Below are positions 34,329-41,887 of a stretch of 64,000 nt of DNA, one piece after another. Numbering within the stretch: the first letter of the stretch is position 1; each line of letters opens with the position of its first letter. Origin of the DNA: WM-3-3 sp041660045 (lineage in GTDB: Bacteria > Pseudomonadota > Gammaproteobacteria > Methylococcales > Methylomonadaceae); assembly GCA_041660045.1 (NCBI GenBank), contig JBAZXA010000007.1, forward strand, positions 62,001 to 126,000, in the 5' to 3' direction. The notes below the pieces were generated by a model that did no database searches, had not been told where the DNA came from, and saw only the letters and a program-made list of their open reading frames with translations. The translations under genes were made by a program, and so were the position numbers.

Positions 34329-35372
34329 TTAGTTGGCCTCTACAGGAAGATAAATAGAGAAAATGGTTCGTCCTGGCTCGCTCTCACATTCTATGACGCC
34401 GTTATGCTGGTTAATCAATGATTGTGCTATCGATAAACCCAATCCCGTTCCTTCAGCCCGACCTGTAATCATAGGATAAAAAATTTGGTTCATCATGTCA
34501 GGGTCTATACCAGGGCCATTATCAATAATGTCAATTTTTGCCGTTAACTTATGACGCTTGCGGCCTATTGTCGTTTGTCTATGTATCCTGGTTTTTAGAA
34601 TAATCAGGCCTTTGCCTTCTAAAGCCTGCACGGCATTTCGGACGATATTTAAAAAAGCTTGGATCAATTGGTCTTTATCGGCTTTTGTGTTGGGTATACT
34701 CGGATCGTAATCCGATTTTATGTCTAAATAGCCTGTCGATTCGGCTTGAACTAAATGCCTAATCCGCTCTAGTACTTCATGGATATTGAGCGCTTTTTTG
34801 TTAGGGACTTTATTCGGCCCTAGCATTTTATCCATCAGCCCTTGTAAGCGGTCAGATTCGGCAATAATGATTTTGGTATATTCTTTTAATTCAATATCTT
34901 CCAACTCAAGGTCAAGTAACTGGGCGGCACCGCGTAAACCACCGAGCGGATTTTTAATTTCATGCGCCAGTCCCCGTACTAATAATCGGGCAGTATTTTG
35001 TTGGCTCAATAGCTGTTCTTCTTTGGATATACGCAAATGGGTATCAACTTGCTGTAATTCAACAAGCACTTCAGCAATTTGTTGGTTTTTTAACAACGGT
35101 GTCGCGCTAAAGTTAACGGTTACGTTTTGGCCTGAGCGATCCAAACTGAGTTCTCTGTCTACCAACGGTTCTTCCATAGTTAAGCACTGTTTTAGATTGG
35201 AAATAAAAGCCGAGTCCGAGGTTTTAAACAAATCATTTGCGTTAAGGCCTTTTAAATGTCTTGCGCTATCTTCCAGTAAAATTTCCCCAGAAGTATTGAC
35301 ATAAGTCAGCACTAATTTCCGGTCAAATAAAAGGATGGCGACGTTAAGATGATCAAGAATGCGTTTGTACAC
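34329..35372 (-). CDS. glnL: Nitrogen regulation sensor histidine kinase NtrB
   Basis: Cytoplasmic kinase/phosphatase that controls NtrC in response to P-II proteins. The 347 residues hold an N-terminal PAS domain (about 5-110), a phospho-acceptor helix with the His in GLAHEIKNPLGGLRGAAQLL (about 136-140), and an HATPase domain with N box NIVRNAVQALEGKG, G1 DNGPGID and G2 GLGLSIAQSL. No membrane helix. It is encoded upstream of ntrC and downstream of glnA, the classical order, separated from glnA by a terminator. Confidence 0.96.
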   Translation of the reverse strand: MYKRILDHLNVAILLFDRKLVLTYVNTSGEILLEDSARHLKGLNANDLFKTSDSAFISNLKQCLTMEEPLVDRELSLDRSGQNVTVNFSATPLLKNQQIAEVLVELQQVDTHLRISKEEQLLSQQNTARLLVRGLAHEIKNPLGGLRGAAQLLDLELEDIELKEYTKIIIAESDRLQGLMDKMLGPNKVPNKKALNIHEVLERIRHLVQAESTGYLDIKSDYDPSIPNTKADKDQLIQAFLNIVRNAVQALEGKGLIILKTRIHRQTTIGRKRHKLTAKIDIIDNGPGIDPDMMNQIFYPMITGRAEGTGLGLSIAQSLINQHNGVIECESEPGRTIFSIYLPVEAN

Positions 35373-35563
35373 GATTAAGGATTCCTGATGAGCCTATTAA
35401 CCTGCTTATTTTTAAGCAGCAATTACTAGGCCAGTGTTATGTTGATAGAGTAATGGATTGTTTTTGCTGATTTTGTTGTGTGCTTAGCTTATAGCGTAAG
35501 GTTTTTTTTAGCACAAGACGTAAAAAAGGGGTAATTTTGAAGGGGGCTGTGAGGGAGATGGAA

Positions 35564-35592
35564 ACAAAACGCCCTAGTCTAGGGCGTTTTGT
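35564..35592 (-). terminator. Terminator after glnA
   Basis: A perfect 13-base inverted repeat ACAAAACGCCCTA (35564-35576) with 35580-35592, 3-base loop. On the minus strand the stem ends in a T-rich stretch (TTTTGTTTCC). It sits 20 bases beyond the glnA stop, between glnA and ntrB, and would uncouple high glnA expression from ntrBC. Confidence 0.88.
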
Positions 35593-35611
35593 TGGTGCAT
35601 AAATTACGTTG

Positions 35612-37021
35612 TTACAGGCTGTAATACATATCAAACTCAACAGGGTGAGTGCTCATGCGTAAACGGGTAATGTCTTGCATTTTTAATTCGATATAGCCGT
35701 CGATGACGTCATCGGTAAAAACACCGCCACGGGTTAAGAAATCGCGGTCTTGATCGAGAGCATCCAAAGCTAGGTCAAAGGCATGGCAAACTTGGGGGAT
35801 TGCCTTTTCTTCTTCAGGTGGCAAGTCATACAAATCTTTATCCATGGCTTCGCCTGGATGGATTTTATTTTGAATGCCATCTATGCCCGCTAATAACATG
35901 GCAGCAAATGCTAAATAGGGGTTTGCTGTAGAATCTGGGAAGCGTATTTCTATACGGCGACCCTTAGGGTTATTGACAAAAGGAATGCGGATTGAAGCAG
36001 AGCGGTTACGGGCAGAGTAGGCCAGCATAACAGGGGCTTCAAAACCTGGTACCAGGCGCTTATAGCTATTGGTTGAGGCGTTGGTGAAGGCATTTAAGGC
36101 TTTGGCATGTTTAATAATGCCGCCGATATAATATAAGGCTGTTTCTGAAAGACCGCCATATAGGTCACCTGAAAATAGATTGACACCCTCTTTTGCGAGT
36201 GATTGATGGACGTGCATGCCGCTGCCATTGTCACCAACTAATGGTTTAGGCATAAAAGTGGCGGTTTTGCCATAGGCGTGGGCAATATTGGAAATGACGT
36301 ATTTTAAGCCCAAAACTTCATCAGCTTTTTTTACTAAGGTATTGAATTTAACACCAATTTCGCATTGGCCAGCAGTGGCAACTTCATGATGGTGCACCTC
36401 GGTTACCATGCCCATTTCTTCTAATGTTAAGCACATGGCTGAGCGCATGTCTTGGAATGAGTCAACGGGTGGTACTGGGAAATAGCCGCCTTTAGTGCCG
36501 GGGCGATGGCCTGTGTTGCCATCTTCATAAGATTTTCCGGAATTCCAGCCGGCTTCTTTTGAATCAATTTGGTGGTAAGCGCTACCCATTTCCACATTCC
36601 AACGCACATCGTCAAAAATAAAAAATTCATTTTCAGGACCAAAGAAAGCGGTATCAGCTATGCCTGTGGATTTTAGGTATTCTTCAGCACGTTTTGCGAT
36701 AGAGCGGGGGTCGCGTTCATAGCCTTGCATATTTTTAGGCTCAATAATGTCGCAACGCAAAATTAAGGTGTTGTCGTCGTAGAAAGGATCCATAACCGCT
36801 GTAGATGGATCCGGCATTAAGATCATGTCCGACTCATTAATGCCTTTCCAGCCAGCGATTGAAGAGCCATCAAACATATTGCCATCTTCAAAAGTACCTT
36901 CGTCGATACTGTGTGCAGGGAAGGTGACGTGTTGTTCTTTACCGCGGGTATCGCAAAAACGAAAATCAACGAATTTGACGTCGTTTTCTTTAATCATTTT
37001 TAATACATTTTCTACAGACAT
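35612..37021 (-). CDS. glnA: Glutamine synthetase, type I
   Basis: Condenses glutamate and ammonium to glutamine. The 469-residue subunit has the typical parts: N-terminal beta-grasp (VKFVDFRFCDTRGKEQHVTFP), the DGSSIAGW latch, the metal and substrate residues in FGPENEFFIFDDV and VHHHEVATAGQCEIG, the ATP site KPLVGDNGSGMHVHQS, and the adenylylation loop with the Tyr in DKDLYDLPPEE. The last suggests control by the GlnE adenylyltransferase via P-II. It is upstream of ntrBC on the same strand; a GGAGA ribosome binding site precedes the start. Confidence 0.98.
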   Translation of the reverse strand: MSVENVLKMIKENDVKFVDFRFCDTRGKEQHVTFPAHSIDEGTFEDGNMFDGSSIAGWKGINESDMILMPDPSTAVMDPFYDDNTLILRCDIIEPKNMQGYERDPRSIAKRAEEYLKSTGIADTAFFGPENEFFIFDDVRWNVEMGSAYHQIDSKEAGWNSGKSYEDGNTGHRPGTKGGYFPVPPVDSFQDMRSAMCLTLEEMGMVTEVHHHEVATAGQCEIGVKFNTLVKKADEVLGLKYVISNIAHAYGKTATFMPKPLVGDNGSGMHVHQSLAKEGVNLFSGDLYGGLSETALYYIGGIIKHAKALNAFTNASTNSYKRLVPGFEAPVMLAYSARNRSASIRIPFVNNPKGRRIEIRFPDSTANPYLAFAAMLLAGIDGIQNKIHPGEAMDKDLYDLPPEEEKAIPQVCHAFDLALDALDQDRDFLTRGGVFTDDVIDGYIELKMQDITRLRMSTHPVEFDMYYSL

Positions 37022-37502
37022 GTAGCTGTCTCCTAAGTGTTGTTTGTATGAAACTCAGTGTTTTATATGCCGCACCTATTAACAATAACACTTTTTTTTA
37101 AGGTATTGCTACAAAAAATATGCTGAAAATCTGACTTATGAAGCAATTGCAAGCCTTAAAAAGTTGAAATTAGGTGGCTTTTTAAAATTTGTAAATCCGT
37201 TAGGCATGGCTAAGGTTTGTCGAGACGAATGGCAGGGGTTAACTGGCTTTGTTGTAATTTAACAACTAAAAGCGCACCAATAAAATCATAATAATTTGTG
37301 TTTGCACTATAATGCATAAAGTTTTTTTATAAAAAGATACTGGTTTTTTTCTTATCTTATTGTTTTAATTTAACTTGATTTTATGGTATGAATAGTGCTA
37401 AATTTATAGCGACTTTTTAAGCTAATTTAAAAAGCTATTTTTTAAGGCGAGTGTGGTTGTTTGGCAACATGCAACGACATTTTATTTTTGAGGAACTTTT
37501 TT
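37022..37502. other. Intergenic control region between glnA and barrel-protein gene
   Basis: A 480-base AT-rich region carrying the divergent promoters of glnA (minus strand) and the outer-membrane barrel gene (plus strand). A GG-N10-GC spacing at 37385-37398 (TGGTAT...GTGCTA) is a candidate sigma-54 promoter for the plus-strand gene; the GG and GC pairs are right but the rest of the boxes is imperfect. I found no well-matched sigma-54 element for glnA, although a GCACC half-site like those bound by NtrC occurs near 37276. No gene is seen. Confidence 0.4.
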
Positions 37503-38864
37503 ATGAAAAATACTTTAATTCGCAACAGTCAGATGATCTTGCGCGCAGTCGGCGGGGCTGTGTTGTTTTCGATAGGCTCTACAGTAACTTTTGCGGAAGA
37601 GTCCGGCGCTGTTGAAGCGTTGACGGGGTACAATGTCAATGAGACAAGCTGGTTAAAAAACAATGGTTTTGTAGTCGGTGGGTGGGCAAACGCCGGTATC
37701 ACTTACAACGCGACTAACTCAAGAAATGGCTTTAATGGTACTGTCACTTTTAATGATAGGGACAGTGAAGTTCAATTGAACCAATTAAATCTTTTTGTGC
37801 AGCGGGCTGTCGCGACAGAAGGCAGTTCATGGGATATTGGTGGACGCTTTGATGTTTTATTTGGGACAGATGCTGTTTTTACGCAAGCATACGGTGCTCC
37901 AGCCACGGACATTAATACTGGGGCAATTTTAAATAGAAATAGTTATGACCTGACATTGTTAAATGGTAGTGATAATCGTTTTTATGATTTGGCTTTGCCA
38001 CAAGCTTATTTAGAAACCTATATACCGGTTGGTAATGGTTTAAATGTGAAAATCGGCCATTTTTATACACCAATTGGTTATGAGGTAGTAACTGCACCGG
38101 ATAACTTTTTCCAGAGCCATGCTTATACATTCCAATACGGTGAACCTTTCACCCATACTGGTATTTTAGGAAATTATACGTTTAATGATAATTGGTCTGG
38201 CTTGGCTGGGGTTGTTACTGGAAGTGCAACTGGCGGTTGGGATGGCGGGTTTGATCGCCAGTTAGGTAATTTTGCGGGTATTGGGGGGGCTACTTGGACT
38301 AGTACGGATAAGGCTACCTCTGCCAATGTAGCTGGTACTTTTGGCACATCCTCTGAGACAAGTAATCAAATATATTCACTGTATAGTATTGTATTAAAAC
38401 ATGATGTAACGCAAAAAACTCATTTGGTCTTACAGCATGACCATGGGTTTGCTGATGGAGTTTTGACAGCGGCAGGTGGTCATGTGGCTGCAGAATGGTA
38501 TGGTATAAATTCAGAATTGTTTTACGATATCAATGACGAACTTAAAGCTGGTTTCAGAGGGGAGTGGTTCAGGGATCAGAACGGCTTTCGGGTTTTCTCT
38601 CCTCAGCGTATTGCTTCAGGCTTTAATGCAAGATCAGGTAGCAGTTATGCAGGCAATATAAATGATCTGACTGGCAGCGTTGGTAATGGTGCAAGTTACT
38701 ATGAATTTTCAGCAGGGATTAACTGGAAACCAAAAAAATGGATAAATTTGCGTCCACAAGTGCGATATGATTTTGTTGATAGCAAAAACGGTATCGTAGC
38801 ACCTTTTGCCAATGGCAAAAAAGATCAGTTTTTGTTCTCAACTGATGTTGTAGTATCGTTCTAA
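37503..38864 (+). CDS. Outer-membrane beta-barrel protein of the nitrogen block
   Basis: A 453-residue protein with a signal peptide (MKNTLIRNSQ, hydrophobic core, cleavage near TFAEE), then a sequence rich in alternating aromatic strands and Gly/Asn turns: GFVVGGWANAGITYN, WDIGGRFDVLFG, QAYLETYIPVGNGLNVKIGHFYTPIGYE, and finally LRPQVRYDF with C-terminal VVVSF. This matches the large 'outer membrane beta-barrel / porin' group (BBP2-like). The start at 37503 follows GAGGAA; the frame is open 14 codons earlier. It lies between glnA and glnK-amtB and ends in a strong terminator. A role in nitrogen-compound uptake is only inferred from location. Confidence 0.85.
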   Translation: MKNTLIRNSQMILRAVGGAVLFSIGSTVTFAEESGAVEALTGYNVNETSWLKNNGFVVGGWANAGITYNATNSRNGFNGTVTFNDRDSEVQLNQLNLFVQRAVATEGSSWDIGGRFDVLFGTDAVFTQAYGAPATDINTGAILNRNSYDLTLLNGSDNRFYDLALPQAYLETYIPVGNGLNVKIGHFYTPIGYEVVTAPDNFFQSHAYTFQYGEPFTHTGILGNYTFNDNWSGLAGVVTGSATGGWDGGFDRQLGNFAGIGGATWTSTDKATSANVAGTFGTSSETSNQIYSLYSIVLKHDVTQKTHLVLQHDHGFADGVLTAAGGHVAAEWYGINSELFYDINDELKAGFRGEWFRDQNGFRVFSPQRIASGFNARSGSSYAGNINDLTGSVGNGASYYEFSAGINWKPKKWINLRPQVRYDFVDSKNGIVAPFANGKKDQFLFSTDVVVSF

Positions 38865-38893
38865 TCATCCGCTGTACTTTAGTATTAAATGAT

Positions 38894-38921
38894 AAATGCG
38901 CCTTTAAGGCGCATTTTTTTT
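38894..38921 (+). terminator. Terminator after the barrel-protein gene
   Basis: AAATGCGCC (38894-38902) pairs with GGCGCATTT (38908-38916) over a five-base loop and is followed by T through 38921. It is a clear intrinsic terminator 30 bases after the stop. Confidence 0.92.
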
Positions 38922-38990
38922 ATGCTACGAAATTGTTTAATATTGTTGTGCCGAAATAAGACCGGTATGATTAAAAACAACCAGGCCAAA

Positions 38991-39028
38991 ATGGTGCAAA
39001 ATAAAAAATGTAGGTTTGTTATGGTGCA
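38991..39028 (+). promoter_or_regulatory. Two GGTGCA half-sites, candidate NtrC enhancer
   Basis: ATGGTGCA occurs twice, at 38991-38998 and 39021-39028, exactly 30 bases apart (about three helical turns). GGTGCA is one half of the known NtrC palindrome (TGCACC-N5-GGTGCA). The opposite half-sites are poorly matched. The pair lies about 90-125 bases before the predicted glnK transcription start, the usual enhancer distance. Confidence 0.5.
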
Positions 39029-39089
39029 GACTATTAGTTTTTTTTGACCATATTGTCATTTAAGCAAGGTGTTAATGCAGTTTTCTAAT

Positions 39090-39106
39090 TGGCATAAACC
39101 ATGCTT
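39090..39106 (+). promoter_or_regulatory. Sigma-54 promoter of glnK-amtB
   Basis: TTGGCAT-AAACC-ATGCTTT carries the invariant GG at 39091-39092 and GC at 39103-39104 with the required 10-base spacing, close to the TGGCAC-N5-TTGCTT consensus. Transcription would start near 39115, leaving a leader of roughly 30 bases before the GAGGAA ribosome binding site and ATG at 39144. NtrC-type half-sites lie upstream. Confidence 0.72.
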
Positions 39107-39143
39107 TAGTCAAAGAAAGAGTATTAATTTAAGCGAGGAAATA

Positions 39144-39482
39144 ATGAAACTAATCACTGCTATTGTTAAACCATTCAAGCTGGACGATGTCCGCGAAGCG
39201 CTTTCAGAAATTGGCGTTTCTGGCGTGACTGTTACCGAAGTTAAAGGTTTTGGTCGTCAAAAAGGTCATACTGAACTTTATCGTGGTGCGGAGTATGTTG
39301 TTGATTTTTTGCCTAAGGCAAAAATTGAAGTAGCCGTAGCAGAGGCAATGATGGAAAAAGCAGTAGAAGCTATTACTAAAGCTGCCAATACAGGAAAAAT
39401 TGGGGATGGTAAAATTTTTGTGACCAATTTAGAACAGGTTGTGCGCATAAGAACTGGAGAAACTGGCGAAGAAGCTTTATAA
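39144..39482 (+). CDS. glnK: P-II nitrogen regulatory protein (first copy)
   Basis: Trimeric signal protein of 112 residues that binds ATP/ADP and 2-oxoglutarate and regulates AmtB, NtrB and the glutamine synthetase adenylyltransferase. The T-loop holds the uridylylation Tyr51 (in LYRGAEYVVDFLPK), and the C-terminal signature TGKIGDGKIFV is intact. The true start at 39144 follows GCGAGGAAATA; the frame is open 25 codons earlier. It is the first gene of glnK-amtB-glnK, expressed from a sigma-54-type promoter; being amtB-linked, I call it GlnK. Confidence 0.94.
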   Translation: MKLITAIVKPFKLDDVREALSEIGVSGVTVTEVKGFGRQKGHTELYRGAEYVVDFLPKAKIEVAVAEAMMEKAVEAITKAANTGKIGDGKIFVTNLEQVVRIRTGETGEEAL

Positions 39483-39621
39483 ACGGCTGTGATTTATATC
39501 ATTGTCGATAATTTTCTGTATAAGGCAGTGATAAAGTCTGGCAAATTTTTGAATCTAACATCCTCGTCGCATCTAGCGATGCTTCCTCATCCAGCGACAA
39601 TCAGTTTTTAAGGAAATAAAT

Positions 39622-41115
39622 ATGAAGAATAAATTTTTGACCATTACGTTTTTAGCCTTATTTGGCGGACTAGGCTTATCGATGTCCGTTTTTGCGGAAG
39701 AACCAGCAACAGCCAATGCAGTACCGGCAGCCGCTGCCCAGATTGAAGCTGTGGCAACAGCAGTTGTTGAAATGGCAGCAGCTGCTATTGAACCAGCTGC
39801 ACCTGTGCCAAATAAGGGTGACACGGCTTGGATGCTGGTGGCAACGTTATTGGTAATTATGATGAGTATTCCTGGTTTGGCTTTATTTTATGGCGGTTTG
39901 GTCCGCTCAAAGAATATGCTGTCCGTACTTATGCAAGTATTTACCGTGTTTTCACTTATCGTAGTGCTTTGGTGTTTATATGGATATTCGGTGGCCTTTA
40001 CAGAAGGGAATAGTTTCTTTGGTGGCTTTGACCGAGTTTTTATGAAAGGTTTAGCACCGGACTCAAATGGTGCAACTTTTAGTAAAGGCATCGTAATACC
40101 AGAAATGGTGTTTGCAGCTTTTCAAGCCACCTTTGCGGCGATTACTTGTGGCTTGATCGTCGGAGCTTTCGCTGAGCGGGCTAAGTTTGCTGGTGTATTG
40201 GTGTTTATGGTTATTTGGTTTACTTTTTCGTATCTGCCTATTGCCCATATGGTTTGGTTTTGGCCAGGCCCAGATGCTTATACCGATGCTGCTGCAGCAG
40301 AAAAAGCGACGGCGTCTTCAGGTTGGCTATTCCAAAAAGGTGTGTTGGATTTTGCAGGCGGTACAGTAGTACATATTAATGCCGCAGTTGCCGGTTTAGT
40401 TGGTGCTTTTGTCATTGGCAAGCGAATTGGCTTTGGTAAAGAATCCATGGCGCCACATTCCTTGACGATGACGATGATTGGTGCTTCATTACTTTGGGTG
40501 GGTTGGTTCGGTTTTAATGCCGGTTCAGCATTAGAAGCAAATGGCTCAGCTGCGCTGGCATTCATTAATACCCTTTTTGCTACAGCAGCAGCGGTGGTAT
40601 CGTGGACGTTTGCGGAATGGTTGAAAAAAGGTAAACCTTCATTATTAGGTGCCGCCTCAGGTGCAGTGGCTGGTTTAGTTGCAATTACGCCAGCTTGTGG
40701 TTTTGTAGGCTCTATGGGGGCATTGGTGATCGGTTTATTGGCCGGTGTGGTTTGCTTGTGGGGTGTTAATGGCTTAAAACATATGCTGGGAGCCGATGAT
40801 TCCTTAGATGTTTTTGGCGTTCATGGCGTGGGTGGTATTTTAGGTGCCATATTAACCGGTGTGTTTGCCGCACCTTCACTCGGTGGTGTAGGTTTATATG
40901 ATTATGTAGCAAATGCAGCGATACCTGAGTATTCAATAGGATCGCAAGTTTGGGTCCAAATACAGGGTGTTTTGACTACTGTGGTGTGGTCAGGGGTGGT
41001 TTCATTTATTGCTTATAAAGTAGTAGATATGCATATCGGCTTGAGAGTACCTGCTGAAGAAGAGCGTGAAGGTTTGGATATTACAAGCCATGGCGAGTCT
41101 GCTTACCATTCTTAA
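39622..41115 (+). CDS. amtB: Ammonium transporter
   Basis: Trimeric inner-membrane ammonium channel. The 497 residues begin with a cleavable signal peptide (to about FAEEP) and a long Ala-rich segment (about 28-65), then the 11-helix Amt core: DTAWMLVATLLVIMMSIPGLALFYGGLVR, GGTVVHINAAVAGLVGAFVIG (first pore His), and the DVFGVHGVGGILGAILTG second pore His. Phe and Trp gate residues are visible. The C-terminal cytoplasmic tail (HIGLRVPAEEEREGLDITSHGE) is the P-II contact region. It is flanked by two P-II genes and ends in a strong terminator. Confidence 0.97.
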   Translation: MKNKFLTITFLALFGGLGLSMSVFAEEPATANAVPAAAAQIEAVATAVVEMAAAAIEPAAPVPNKGDTAWMLVATLLVIMMSIPGLALFYGGLVRSKNMLSVLMQVFTVFSLIVVLWCLYGYSVAFTEGNSFFGGFDRVFMKGLAPDSNGATFSKGIVIPEMVFAAFQATFAAITCGLIVGAFAERAKFAGVLVFMVIWFTFSYLPIAHMVWFWPGPDAYTDAAAAEKATASSGWLFQKGVLDFAGGTVVHINAAVAGLVGAFVIGKRIGFGKESMAPHSLTMTMIGASLLWVGWFGFNAGSALEANGSAALAFINTLFATAAAVVSWTFAEWLKKGKPSLLGAASGAVAGLVAITPACGFVGSMGALVIGLLAGVVCLWGVNGLKHMLGADDSLDVFGVHGVGGILGAILTGVFAAPSLGGVGLYDYVANAAIPEYSIGSQVWVQIQGVLTTVVWSGVVSFIAYKVVDMHIGLRVPAEEEREGLDITSHGESAYHS

Positions 41116-41148
41116 GAGCATAATTTAATACTATTCAATGTAATTTTG

Positions 41149-41180
41149 AAAAGGCATCTTAACTTTAAGATGCCTTTTTT
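41149..41180 (+). terminator. Terminator after amtB
   Basis: A perfect inverted repeat (GGCATCTTAA, 41153-41162, with 41165-41174) extended by A/T pairs, followed by T to 41180. It lies 35 bases after the amtB stop, so the second P-II gene probably has its own promoter or depends on read-through. Confidence 0.92.
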
Positions 41181-41296
41181 ATTTACGAGTTATTAAATTT
41201 AATCATTAAGGTTTACAGAGTGGAATTGTATGTTGATTAACAATTCACTATGATTGGCGTTAAATAAAATTATTAAGTGCCAACAAAGGATAAAAC

Positions 41297-41635
41297 ATGA
41301 AACTTATAACAGCGATAATTAAACCGTTTAAACTTGATGATGTTCGTGAGGCCTTGTCCGAAATTGGGGTTGCTGGGGTTACGGCTACTGAAGTTAAAGG
41401 CTTTGGCCGCCAAAAAGGCCATACAGAACTCTATCGTGGTGCAGAATATGTTGTTGATTTTTTGCCAAAAGTCAAATTAGACATTGCAGTAACAGATAAT
41501 ATGTTACAAAAAGCTATCGACGCCATAGTGAAAGCTGCCAGTACAGGAAAAATTGGCGATGGTAAAATTTTTGTAACAAACCTGGAGCAAGTTATTAGAA
41601 TCCGGACGGGTGAATCGGGAGACGACGCCATTTAA
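41297..41635 (+). CDS. glnB: P-II nitrogen regulatory protein (second copy)
   Basis: A second 112-residue P-II protein, nearly identical to the first through the T-loop (GRQKGHTELYRGAEYVVDFLPK, Tyr51) and the end (IRIRTG). Differences cluster in residues 59-80 (VKLDIAVTDNMLQKAIDAI versus AKIEVAVAEAMMEKAVEAI) and at the C-terminus. Both copies keep nucleotide and 2-oxoglutarate residues, so both should be active. I cannot say which functionally corresponds to GlnB and which to GlnK. AAAGGATAAAAC precedes the start. A weak hairpin with a T-run (around 41830-41852) may end the transcript. Confidence 0.92.
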   Translation: MKLITAIIKPFKLDDVREALSEIGVAGVTATEVKGFGRQKGHTELYRGAEYVVDFLPKVKLDIAVTDNMLQKAIDAIVKAASTGKIGDGKIFVTNLEQVIRIRTGESGDDAI

Positions 41636-41887
41636 TCACGCGGCCTACTCTCATGTTTTAAGGATGTGTAAACATGCTTGCAAGTGGGATCAAAAAAGCA
41701 CTTTTTACTGAGAGAGCTGGCTTAGCGAGTAGTTCTTTTAGCAAAAGTCACGCAATAAGGTAAATGTTATTGTTTATCATGGCAAAAAATTTATCGAACC
41801 AATGCTACAACGAATGATGAATGCGAAGAAAACGGTGTTACCACCTTTTTTAAAGATGAGGCTCAGGCTGCATTTATAGAGGTTCTT

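Noticed and set aside
37022..37300. Sigma-54 promoter for glnA
   Set aside because: A near match (GG-N9-GC around 37143-37155) has the wrong spacing, so I did not list it as a site.
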